From Dryomyza anilis (Eukaryota > Arthropoda > Insecta > Diptera > Dryomyzidae), in the NCBI GenBank assembly GCA_951804985.1, contig OX638135.1, positions 64,657,639-64,721,638 of the forward strand: 64,000 nt of DNA, read 5' to 3'. Below the pieces are notes generated by a model. That model worked only from the letters and a program-made list of their open reading frames with translations. It was not told the DNA's origin and did not search any database. Position numbers and translations under genes: made by a program. Position 1 is the stretch's first letter, and the number at the start of each line of letters is the position of its first letter. Shown one piece after another: positions 54,309-64,000 of the stretch.

Positions 54309-57057
54309 AAAATTAGCTCGTTTTTTACATTTGGTTCTTCTGTTGTAAATTAAAATATAATGTTAAGATGATAACAATTTCCATTGATCCTCGTTAAAAG
54401 CACCGCAGGCGAAAAATTTTGCAGAAAATGCTACGATTTTTGTCTGTTTGAAACATATCGAAAAAATTTTCGAATTTCTTTGATCCTGCCAAAAATTTTG
54501 TCAGGGAATATATACAACGGAGTATATTTCAAACACCACAGACAATTTTGTAAAACAGATCTAACAATCATCCAAAATTGTTGCAACTTTTTATGTCCGC
54601 AAAATCGTACGATATCTAATTAGCTCTTGTTTCAATGTCGAAGGCCAAATCGTACTAAAACAACAAAAATAGTTCAAAGCGACATATGGGCGTTTTTTTT
54701 TTTCCGAAACTATAATAAAAATGATTCTGGATTGATATTGCATCAAATAGTTCAAATATATAGAGATATATTTCAAAAATATTGCGATGTGGAAAATGTT
54801 TAAATATCCTAACATAAAATTTTACTTTACTAAAATTACGAAATTTTAAAAACTAGCAACGAGATCGAATTTTTGTTATCCAAGTTAGTTTGAGAAAACT
54901 TCGAGGCATAAATAACATGTCAGACTTCTTACCAAACATATTGAAAAAGTTTTTTTTTTAAATATCGTATATAAATTTGAAATTTATATAAATTGGAAAA
55001 GGGTTCCTTTTTATGCACAACTAATTTAAATTGCAAGGACAATCCATTGATTAGAGATGTACCGATTTAGGAGTTATAACTAAGTTTATTTTATTATCCT
55101 TAAAATTAAGTTTTCAGTATTCTACGGTCAAGAGTTTTTTTCCACAACCACAAAAAGTGATTATTGATTATTTTTTTGAAACTTTGGACCACTGTATCTC
55201 TGGAGAAGGTGAGTCTGGAACTCTGATAGATTTGGTGTGGAATGTCTCTAAACAAAAAGTTTTACTTACTAAAAATTTTATTATCCTATTTTATTATCCT
55301 TAAAATGAAGTTTGCAGCATTCTACGGTCAAATGTTTTTTTCTACAACCACAAAAAGTGATTATTGATTATTTTTTTGAAACTTTGGACCACTGTATCTC
55401 TGGAGAAGGTGAGTCTGGAACTCTGATAGATTTGGTGTGGAATGTCTCTAAACAGAAATTTTTACTTACTAAAAAAAAATGTTAAAATGAATACAATTCC
55501 AATTTTTAAAATCCAAGACTCTTGTCTACAAATTTTTGATTCTGGTTTTATTTTGATTGCGCCTTTATTTGATACTGGAGCTAATTCCGAAAATTGTTTT
55601 GTTAAATAGGGTCTAGTTTTTAAGATTTTTAAGTTTTAATTATTTTTCTCTCCTTTTATTTTTAATAGTCGAACCAAAAAAAATAATGTATTTATCATTT
55701 CGTTGTTAGACGTACAAAACTATGCGCTACTATATATTTTTTATAAATGCCGGTGAAATATAGCCAAGGGAAATCCAAAACTTTACATTAAATTTAAAAT
55801 TTTATGAATAAAAAACAATATTACTTGATGAAAAAAAGATAAACATTATTGTCATTCCATTTGTTCAACGTCATGTATAATATTTAAAAAGAAAATTATG
55901 AAAATAAATTAAGACTTGAGTCTTCGAGTCTCAATTTCTCGTTATTAAATTTTGGAAATTATAAAAATATTGTTTTTTTTAAATAAATTAAAAAAAAATT
56001 CACCAAGAATAAATGGTAATCTTGATTATGCCTCCGTTATTTAATATAATAATCATTTTAACTCCTGAAAATAAAATATTTTTAAAAATTTTCAATTCTT
56101 AAAAATATATTTTTCCAATATTATTTAAAAAGTCTTTTACTTACTAAAAATTTTATTATCCTATTTTATTATCCTTAAAATGAAGTTTGCAGCATTCTAC
56201 GGTCAAATGTTTTTTTCTACAACCACAAAAAGTGATTATTGATTATTTTTTTGAAACTTTGGACCACTGTATCTCTGGAGAAGGTGAGTCTGGAACTCTG
56301 ATAGATTTGGTGTGGAATGTCTCTAAACAGAAATTTTTACTTACTAAAAAAAAATGTTAAAATGAATACAATTCCAATTTTTAAAATCCAAGACTCTTGT
56401 CTACAAATTTTTGATTCTGGTTTTATTTTGATTGCGCCTTTATTTGATACTGGAGCTAATTCCGAAAATTGTTTTGTTAAATAGGGTCTAGTTTTTAAGA
56501 TTTTTAAGTTTTAATTATTTTTCTCTCCTTTTATTTTTAATAGTCGAACCAAAAAAAATAATGTATTTATCATTTCGTTGTTAGACGTACAAAACTATGC
56601 GCTACTATATATTTTTTATAAATGCCGGTGAAATATAGCCAAGGGAAATCCAAAACTTTACATTAAATTTAAAATTTTATGAATAAAAAACAATATTACT
56701 TGATGAAAAAAAGATAAACATTATTGTCATTCCATTTGTTCAACGTCATGTATAATATTTAAAAAGAAAATTATGAAAATAAATTAAGACTTGAGTCTTC
56801 GAGTCTCAATTTCTCGTTATTAAATTTTGGAAATTATAAAAATATTGTTTTTTTTAAATAAATTAAAAAAAAATTCACCAAGAATAAATGGTAATCTTGA
56901 TTATGCCTCCGTTATTTAATATAATAATCATTTTAACTCCTGAAAATAAAATATTTTTAAAAATTTTCAATTCTTAAAAATATATTTTTCCAATATTATT
57001 TAAAAAGTCTTCGCGGGCCGCAAAGACATGTTAGCGGGCCGCGTGTTTGACATGCCT
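54309..57057. mobile_element. hAT element C, copy C2, left-truncated, with internal duplications
   Basis: It shares with C1: GCTCGTTTTTTACAT, TTTTTGTCTGTTTGAAA, CAAAAAGTGATTATTGATTA, CTCTGGAGAAGGTGAGTCT and TGATACTGGAGCT. The right end TGTTTGACATGCCT is preceded by GCGGGCCGCG, as in C1. The left ~75 bp with the TIR are missing. It sits at the centre of structure E. Confidence 0.85.
55261..57010. repeat. Tandem duplication in C2, 875-bp unit
   Basis: 55261-56135 is repeated at 56136-57010 and looks identical by eye. A shorter third piece of the same sequence (about 55110-55275) precedes them. The repeated region is homologous to the region duplicated in C1. Confidence 0.92.
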
Positions 57058-57514
57058 AATTAAATCAATCTCTGAAAACTTGCGTTATATACGAATTTCT
57101 GAATGTAGACGATATTTACCGCTATATTTTGCCTAGGCCCGCGCTTAAATTATATTTATTAAATATATTGGATATCTAAGAAACAATTATTGGGTGTAGC
57201 GGATACCAACTGATTAGCTGAATTTTTTTTATTAGCTGAAATTAATTCATGAATTTATAATTAGTTCCTGTATTAATAAGTCGATGTTAAAAAATTTTAA
57301 CAACAGTTTTGGAAACTGCATTATATTGGAGCACTTTTCCCAAAAATGTATGAATTTACTCCTTAAACTTTGGGAGATATTCTACTTTTCCCATGAAGCC
57401 AACTTACGTTTTTCAAATCGCCAAAAACAGAAAATCCAAGTGCGCGACCTCTAAACATTAATCGATTTTGGAAAAATGTGACATAACCTTCTTTACAGGT
57501 TAAGTTTATGTTTT

Positions 57515-57745
57515 GTAAAACGAATGTATATATATTTGAGTACCCATATGTACAAATGGGTAGGTGTGTCGATTTTCTTATTTTTCGGGAACCACAAATC
57601 GATTCGCGGGAAAACATTATTATAATATATTTGAGCATAAAGTCAATGTATAATATATATGCTTCGGATATGCTTCGAATATGCTTCCTTTTGGCTGTTA
57701 CAAACGACGTAACAAACTGCATATACCGTTTCACTCTTTGTGTAT
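57515..57745 (+). mobile_element. Degenerate DINE-like subfamily B fragment (B8)
   Basis: GTACCCATATGTACAAATGG, GTAGGTGTGTCGATTTTC, GGGAAAACATTATTATAATA and CACTCTTTGTGTATGG. The terminal piece CATACACAAAGAGTGATACG is also in the left arm near 53320, so the insertion predates the inverted duplication and was later trimmed in the left arm. Confidence 0.7.
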
Positions 57746-58411
57746 GGTAACGTTACATTAATAAATTTTTCAAATATTTTTTAATAAAACATCTTAAAAA
57801 ACAAAACAGACATATTCGTTAAATTAACAGAAATGTATACATATAAATAAAATAAAATTATTTAGTCACAGGTTTAGTACGGCATGATAGATATTTCTTC
57901 ATATTTTTCAAAATATGATACCATGGATTTTAAGTATTTTTTTTTTATTAGTATGTAAACATTTGAATGAAGGAACACGAAGAATTTCCTGACATAATTA
58001 TATTGATATAGTTATAACGCAGCAAACACTCAAGCTCTAATATGAACATTTAACAGTCTCCTTTGAAGATCCTGAGTGTCTCAAATTAATACAAAAAAGA
58101 GTATGAACTAATATTTGTTTTAAGCAAAATACGTCATTCAAGTAAGATCGTTCAAAAAAAATCTATATTTGAAATCATGAATAAGACTATAAAGTGAGCC
58201 CTTTGATTTAAAATATATCAGAATTAATTTATTTGGAATAAAAATCAATGTTATAATTATTTATATTTTTATTTTTCATATGGATGAAAAATCATCCCTA
58301 ATTATTTTATCACACATTCTTAAAAATGTAAAATAAAACAACTAATTACACCAAACTCGTTAAACCTACGGTATAGACGGAGCCGGCCAGTCGTCCTCTC
58401 TGTTCGACATA

Positions 58412-60556
58412 TGGGCATTTCCAGAAAAATGTCAACCACGACCGAAAAATTCAAAATTCTGAAATCTCTGAAATGACGGTGAATTTGGAATCTTAAAAAC
58501 TGAATCTAAATATACATTTCTTTTCCATTAACGATAACGTATCAAAAAATACTCATAAATTTACGTTGCTATGCAATGTGTAAATATACCCATTTTTCAT
58601 GTATTTTGAGTAACCAAATTAATTATATTTAAAGACATACAGATACAAAATAATATTTTCTCTTTTTCCAGGTGACATTAATAACACTAAACAACAGCCA
58701 TTCTGCGCAGCAGTCAAGGCATTTTTGTATTATGTAAAATGACGCCCTTATTCCGAAAATATGGTTTAATAATGTTTCTTTGGATAGGTTTACAAAATAT
58801 GGGCCAATAACTTTTGGACCGAGCTTTCATAAAGGTGGTCACATATATTTGCAAATATCTTGCGTTATAAATAACACATATGATGTTATATCGAATGAAA
58901 GTTAATAGAACATCGAATAAACATTTCTTTGAACATTTTTAAATTCGTTCATTAATTTAAGAGAACTCGAAAGGAGAACTTGAAAAAACATTTTTTTTTT
59001 CAACAAAAATTTAAGAAAAATTTCATTTAAAAAAATGGAAAAAAATCGAGAAAGTAAGATGATACACAAATTTTAATTTTTCAAAATTAGTAATGCTTTC
59101 ACATCTGTTCTCAAAACGTATCCATAGATTTATTTTATTTTTACATAATTTTCTTTAAAAATGTACAGGCTAATTTTGCAATATTACAAACTGTGCATCA
59201 TCTTGCGTTTTCAATTTTTCGCCGTTTTTTAAATGCATTTTTTAATAAAATTTTGGTCTACAAAATTTACATTTTTCGAGTTCTTCTGTAGAGTTTTCTT
59301 AAACCAGTAAGCCAATTCCAAACTATTTTAAGAAATGTTTATTGAATATTTAATTATCTTTCATTCGATATAACAATTGCGTTTATGGGTTTTATTAAAC
59401 GCGAAATATTTACAAATATATGTGACCACCTTTTTGAAAGCTCAGTACAAAAGTTATTACCCGAAATCTCGTAAACCTATCCATAGAAAAGTTTTTAATT
59501 CATATATTCAAATTCTGGGAATCTTTTCTCATTTTGTTGTGTAGTGTAATTATTTCTAAAGCTTAAAAATAATTATCCAAATTAAAAAAACGGAAAAATT
59601 TCGATTTTTGTATAAGGGTTTTCGATGTCCCGTCCGGATCCAAAAAGATACATTTATTACCATATTAAACAGAAAGAGTTTAACGAATTGAATCCACTGT
59701 TTCTAAAGTAGAATTTCCTCGGCATTTCCAAAAATGTAAACTTCATTTTCGTAGTGATTTTAGAAAATTTTTGACAGCTAGTTGAAATCTGTCCCGTCCG
59801 AAAATTCGAGTACCAAAAGAGTAAAACTACAGTATAAAAAAAGGAAAAAAAACAAAAAATTAAAAACTTAAAAAAAATGAAAATTTGAATAGTTCATCAC
59901 TTTTCATTTCGTAATAATGATTATTAATATTGTCATATACAAAATTATTTTTTAGCAAAAAATCGTACTGCAAATATCCATACCATATTCTGTGATTTAT
60001 TACGAAATAACTGTAAACTTTAGGAACAATGTGTACATAAACAAAAATAAATTAAATTGTCTCAGCTATATTCCGAAATACTTCAAGAAAATATATCGTA
60101 CGCAAAAAGCATTTTTAGAATAAAAATCTTACTGATAATTTCTATTCGGAATTTTTTGTCCCGTCCGGAATGTTCCTTCCGGAAATTTTCTGTGATTTAT
60201 TATGAAAAAACCATAAATTTTAGGAAAAAAGTGTAAATATACAAAGAAAGCACATGATTTCAACTATTTTTCAAACTATTTTAAAAAATCATTTGTACGC
60301 AAAATTTGCTGACTTTTTGGCATTTCCATATGAACCTCGACATTCACTTCCGTGTTTGTCCCGTCCGGAACACCCACAATTTAATTTATATCTTTTGATC
60401 TACTGTATAGAATTATCTAATTTTTCGCAGATATTTAGTCCTATTTAAATACTACAGAACAAGATACTACAGAACAAGTACATTCATTAATTTTCCTTCG
60501 AGATATTAAAGTTTTAAGCTTACGAATGTCCCGTCCGGAACCCCAGGAAATGCCCA
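58412..60556. mobile_element. Element O, copy O2 (right arm of E, hosts H2)
   Basis: Inverse counterpart of O1, with TGGGCATTTCCAGAAAAATG at the left, CCAGGAAATGCCCA at the right and TA at both edges (58410-58411, 60557-60558). It is longer than O1 because H2 lies inside it. CCGTCCGGAA motifs recur near 59630, 60162, 60362 and 60531. Confidence 0.75.
58684..59547. mobile_element. Fold-back element H, copy H2 (right arm only)
   Basis: Ends ACACTAAACAACA and TGTTGTGTAGTGT. Its arms match H1, for example CGACGCCCTTATTCC-type sequence at 58740 and CAGTAAGCCAATTCCAAACT at 59305. The equivalent place in O1 near 51220 reads on without it. Confidence 0.82.
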
Positions 60557-60949
60557 TATGCATTGACACTGAAATTGTATTTGTATAGGAATAGTGCAAT
60601 TTACCACAGCACATAAGACCAAATCATATACTCCATTAGTCAAATTAATATTTTATTAAACATTGTAAATACGAAATTTGTATGGACAAATTGTCGTATG
60701 TGAAAAATCACTGCACATACGACAAAATGAACAGTGAACTGTTCTTTAGATTGGACATACGACAAAATCCACAACCAATATATCGGAAACTATATAAGAT
60801 AATTAAAAGTGATCACAAAGATTAATATGCCATCGAGTTAAAGCTCTCTGTTAGACGGGACAAACACGGAAGTGAATGTCGAGATCAAGCGCATTGATTG
60901 ATTTTTATTGTCCTCCTTAATATTCACCAAATCTAAACCGGCATTTTCA

Positions 60950-61215
60950 TGGTTCACCCGGACGTGTTCATTGCGGCCTCATACATAACTTGCTCCAACA
61001 CATAGTGTGGAATAAGGCCATTGGCCTTCACAACATCATCACCATATTTGACACACAGCACATTACGCAAATGCGCATACAATTCACGATACAACGGCAT
61101 CATTTTCTGTATTAAAAACCAGTTGCAATATAAATCACGTATCCTCCTGCTGATCGTACCACACGTCGGATGCTTTCATGGTCGACGTTTTCATATTCCT
61201 AAAGTAATCCTGTAG
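60950..61215 (-). pseudogene. ACE-like (peptidase M2) pseudogene fragment, C-terminal half of the N-terminal lobe
   Basis: Minus strand: SDVWYDQQEDT, a stop, FILQLVFNTEN, then in another frame MPLYRELYAHLRNVL, KYGDDVVKANGLIPHYVLEQ and a stop. Against insect angiotensin-converting enzymes this is the stretch 'W.D.YED.TFE..LE..F..I.PLY.Q.H.YVR..L...YGD.VV...GPIP.HLLGNMWAQ', aligned without gaps apart from the frameshift. It stops before the HEXXH zinc site. ACTACAG at about 61215 could be a splice acceptor. ACE is a secreted dipeptidyl carboxypeptidase; this fragment cannot be active. Confidence 0.8.
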
Positions 61216-61821
61216 TAGTGAAACACTTAAAAAGTATTTTTAATTCAATAATTTATATTATTTTCCAAAACAATGTAAAGCGAAAATCGATTATAAAGCA
61301 TTCTGTTTCCAATCAAAGTACAAGTTATAAATAATTCAATACAAACCTGCACAGTAAAATTTGCCATATTTATACCGTTGCCGCTTTGGACCGCTTTACA
61401 AATATACATAACTTTATTGATTATCATAAAGCTACGCCAAAACAATTTTTAATTGCACAACAACTTTTAAACTAAAAACGTTCTTTCCTCTGAAATAAAA
61501 CGTAAATTTCTTTAACAAAAATTAAAGAATATATTTAGTACGAAATGTAAAGTATTTCTTGCTTTTTTTGAAAAAAAAAATGACTATAAATAGTGTGAAA
61601 ATATGCAAAACTGAGACCTGCTGAAATTGACTGAAGTCAAGAAAACGTTGATTTCTATATACACAAAAATTTTAGATTTGTAGAAAATTGTAAGTATTCT
61701 CTAGACTAACTTCGACATGTTGCTGTCGGGACGGAGCCACAATCCTCAACCAGCTACAGTCAGTCGCAACCACACAAGTTGCTGTTCTCGGCAACGCGGT
61801 CGTAGAATCGGGATAAATTGC
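61216..61821. other. AT-rich spacer between ACE-like pieces
   Basis: No further ACE segment was recognised. 61720-61820 is less AT-rich and may be degraded coding sequence, but I could not align it. Confidence 0.4.
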
Positions 61822-62003
61822 AGGCTACTTGACAAGGTTTCTTGCTGTGAATAGGTGGAAATAGAACAGGTGCGCGCTAAAATATACCACCGACTGGAAG
61901 ACTACGAATGAGGCCATCGAGGATCGATTTGCGTGCGAGTTATATTTGTAGTAATACCGTAAAAATCTGAATAATGCGAGCTCGGCGATTGAGCTAATGC
62001 TAG
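61822..62003 (+). pseudogene. ACE-like N-terminal fragment, inverted relative to its partners
   Basis: Plus-strand frame: GYLTRFLAVNRWK, stop, NRCALKYTTDWKTTNEAIED and RFACELYL, two stops, YRKNLNNASSAIELMLAS. The layout fits the start of the ACE domain (A..YL...N......N...A.W.Y.T..T..NE......AE). It lies on the opposite strand from the piece at 60950-61215 and abuts the signal-peptide-like piece at a GCTAGCTAGC palindrome, which suggests an inversion. Confidence 0.6.
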
Positions 62004-62221
62004 CTAGCTAGTGCCTCATCGACAGCCACATTCTCCACCTCGTCGGCGTCGTCGTCACTGACAGTCATTTTTACGGCAACATAATGTGATTGCGAGGTAT
62101 CGCCTTCGAAATTGGTGGTGCAACGTCTTGCAATTAGTGACAACAACAAAAATAACACACTGACTACTGACTTCGTAGATACTGTTAATATTCGTAGTGG
62201 CAACAGTACCGTCGCAACGTC
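62000..62221 (-). pseudogene. Possible secretory first exon of the ACE-like gene
   Basis: Minus-strand frame with a hydrophobic run VVSVLFLLLSLIA resembling a signal peptide, then an acidic stretch TVSDDDADEVENVAVDEA ending in a stop at the GCTAGC palindrome. There is no ATG upstream in frame; the first in-frame ATG lies after the hydrophobic part. Insect ACE proteins begin with a signal peptide shortly before the A..YL...N segment, which fits the neighbour. The assignment rests on context. Confidence 0.45.
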
Positions 62222-62874
62222 GTCTGCAACGTTTAAAAAGTATTTTGCCTACTCACGAAATTTCTAAATAATGTTGGCGGCGGCGACAACTCAGTGGCAA
62301 CTGAGTTACAACACAGATCCGGCGGCGGGTGCGAAAATAAAATAAAAATCAAAGCGGTCGCGGTCTCATATGCAGCAGTAAAAATCGCAGCGACACCGTG
62401 ATGGTGAGTGTGTTGTTTCTTTGTTGGAAAATGCTTCTTTTTGTTTTTCAAGGACAGCATTGGTAAAAGTTCACCGCAGCGCAAAGCAGTGACATCGTCT
62501 AATGCGTTGGAAGGCCACAGAGCGGCAGCCGAGCACCTCGAAGCTAATGTTGTCAAAAGAGAAGCAGATTAAAGAAGTCTGTGGCAACAAGCAACAGCAG
62601 CAAACTGTGTTTTTATAAGGAGTTCTTTGCAGCCTCCTATGAGACGGCAGATAAAAAATATCATTTATATCAATATAAATTATACAATTTTAAGGTGTTG
62701 TTAAAAATTGTTTAAAATATTTATGTGCTGAAATACACATTTATTTTTTTTGTTATGTTTTTAAAAATGTTAAAAAATTATACAAGTAATTATATATTAA
62801 AATTACTAAAAGAACTGCTCATTTTGATTTTAATAAAGTTTTAAGCAGTAGGCTTTTGTTTGTAAAAAGTCTGT
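62222..62874. other. GC-richer region then AT-rich DNA, possible 5' UTR or promoter remnant
   Basis: 62260-62600 has CGGCGG, GCAGCAG and CAACAGCAGCAA motifs and is visibly richer in G+C than the rest of the window, as fly 5' UTRs often are. A 107-codon minus-strand frame crosses it without a recognisable domain. 62640-62874 is plain AT-rich DNA. Confidence 0.4.
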
Positions 62875-62882
62875 ATTTAATC

Positions 62883-63522
62883 CAGGCTTCGGAAAGCTCG
62901 CTCAAGAGCACGCAAAAAAAGCTCAAAACTAGCTCTCTCAACAAGAAACGAGTGACAGCATATTTATTCGGAATTGTAAACATACTGCGCATCGCAGTTA
63001 ACAGCGCGCTCGCTTTGACCTGTTGTTTTTTGCCGAACTCAATTTAAGTTGAGCCGCAAACAAACACAACGACTTGGTCTACAGAGTTTCGAGCTGTTAC
63101 ACTAGCGCGCTACTCCGAGCACCACAATATTGCGACCGCTCGGTTGACTCGCTCTTTTCGTATATTTGCTTTAAATGCATATTTAATGTTCTATATTTAG
63201 TAACACATGCATAAAATTAAATAATAAACAAGAATAAACGCAAAAACAAAAAAAGAACTTTTGCAAACGAAATAATTTAAAAACGAGCAACTCCGAGCCT
63301 GTACATTTCTAGCGCTTCATTTAACAGAAGATCGAGCAGCGAGTACGATGCTACATGCCCAGCTCGGTTGGACGATTGGAGTTCTATTAATTCGTTTTTC
63401 TCACTTTACAGCAGCGAGCTAACGACAGTTGTGTGGCATGAGCACATGGACGCTGAAAAATTGTGTATGACACAAATACATACGAGCGCGCTCTGTTTGC
63501 GAGCGCACAATTCCGAAGCCTG
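62883..63522. mobile_element. hAT MITE N with 8-bp TSD
   Basis: A 640-bp element with inverted ends CAGGCTTCGGAAAGCTCGCT and, on the minus strand, CAGGCTTCGGAATTGTGCGC. The 8-bp duplication ATTTAATC lies at 62875-62882 and 63523-63530. The interior is rich in GAGCGCGCTC and CTCGGTTG motifs and has no transposase. It is GC-richer than its surroundings. The 63-codon frame inside it is not supported. Confidence 0.9.
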
Positions 63523-63530
63523 ATTTAATC

Positions 63531-64000
63531 AAAACAATATATGATTGTTATTTTTAAAAAATCGATTGGTAATCTAGGTTTCATTACTATTAACAATTCA
63601 ACAATCAAAATAGCAATTAATTGATAATTTTGCTTCAAAAATGTATTTGGAAAAAAATAATAATTGTGATTATTTTTTCCAACAATAATTGAACAATTGC
63701 TGATTGTTAAAGATATATTCACAAATATGATTGTTAATTTTTTTTAGATTAAACAATTATTTTCTGAGAGTGTATCATTTTATATATATGTTAATATTAA
63801 TAATTATGTTCATATTAATGGTAAGATATTTCCGTTGAATAAAAAAATATTTAGGTTAAAAATTTAAGGTTTTCGTCACTAAAGTACGATCATTGGGCAT
63901 GACAAGACAATGTCTCTAATAGGGCTTACCCGATAAAAACCCGACCATTTCCTGATGGCGCATCTGGCAAATTTCCACTAGCATAAATCCTGATTTACGA
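63531..64000. other. AT-rich end of window
   Basis: Contains ACAATCAAAATAGCAATTAA and AATAATTGAACAATTGCTGA type inverted sequence near 63540-63760. No gene was recognised. Confidence 0.45.

Larger units (their letters stand above)
50139..60856. repeat. Giant imperfect inverted duplication (structure E), arms ~3.5 kb
   Basis: The left arm (50139-53811) and right arm (57060-60856) are inverse copies. Outer ends are CAGAGAGCTTTAACTCG at 50142 and its inverse at 60833-60849. Paired landmarks: GTCGTATGTGCAGTGATTTT with 60700-60720; GACTGGCCGGCTCCGTCTAT (51484) with 58374-58393; GCCTAGG with GTAAATATC-type sequence (53730 / 57140). F2 is only in the left arm; H2 is only in the right. The centre holds unique DNA and hAT C2. 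No matching target duplication at the outer ends was found. Confidence 0.88.

Noticed and set aside
50139..60856. Polinton/Maverick element based on long inverted arms
   Set aside because: No polymerase B, integrase, ATPase or capsid coding sequence is present, and the ends do not begin AG as expected.
61021..61215. Plus-strand 64-codon frame
   Set aside because: Shadow of the minus-strand ACE-like segment.

Overview
This is eukaryotic, AT-rich DNA that is almost entirely transposable elements (TEs), most likely from a higher (schizophoran) fly. The strongest taxonomic hint is a pair of repeat subfamilies whose ends read TATACCC..(stem)..GGGTATA, followed by a TATATATTCTTGATCAG block and a GTCY/GACR microsatellite. 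That is the architecture of the Drosophila DINE-1/INE-1 (Helentron-type) elements. Ty3/gypsy elements, a LINE, hAT elements, a Transib transposase and an ACE-like (peptidase M2) relic fit the same picture. I cannot name the species. No bacterial feature (operon, RBS, CRISPR) is present. Only one short stretch, 38070-38379, looks like an intact host coding exon.

Layout. 1-4.2 kb: a 3-copy ~123-bp tandem repeat, DINE-like fragments, and a TIR element (I1) carrying a TA-flanked MITE (J). 4.4-9.4 kb: a minus-strand Ty3/gypsy element split inside gag by a 2.37-kb hAT element (8-bp duplication CTTTGGAG). That hAT carries a relic transposase C-terminus, inverted tandem arrays and a tRNA-derived SINE (13-bp duplication). 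9.6-11.6 kb: a second copy of the hAT, lacking the SINE, amid inverted copies of another repeat. 12.0-14.5 kb: a degenerate minus-strand LINE. 15.6-17.8 kb: DINE-like copies and a second SINE. 18.0-23.7 kb: a fold-back element (D1) holding hAT-like F1, which holds hAT G. 24.9-28.3 kb: a hAT element (C1) with a nested DINE-like insertion and a 1,312-bp tandem duplication. 28.4-33.1 kb: DINE-like B4 split by element Q, more DINE-like copies and fold-back H1. 33.1-35.7 kb: a second, internally deleted gypsy element (CsRn1-like). 36.2-37.9 kb: two inverted copies of I. 38.07-38.38 kb: the candidate host exon. 41.1-42.8 kb: hAT L with a truncated SINE. 43.0-44.4 kb: a Transib (RAG1-related) transposase pseudogene. 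44.6-45.8 kb: a ~172-bp tandem array. 46-48 kb: DINE-like B6 and fold-back D2. 50.1-60.9 kb: a giant inverted duplication with different insertions in its two arms. 61.0-62.2 kb: ACE-like pseudogene pieces in opposite orientations. 62.9-63.5 kb: a hAT MITE.

The main value of the window is a readable record of nested insertion. Several insertions have target-site duplications (TSDs), and five have a paralogous unfilled site in the same window (the SINE, F1, F2, J and H2), so their relative order can be read directly. No gene system working as a unit is visible. The best single observations are the SINE family with its empty site, the Transib relic, the giant inverted duplication and the broken ACE-like gene.
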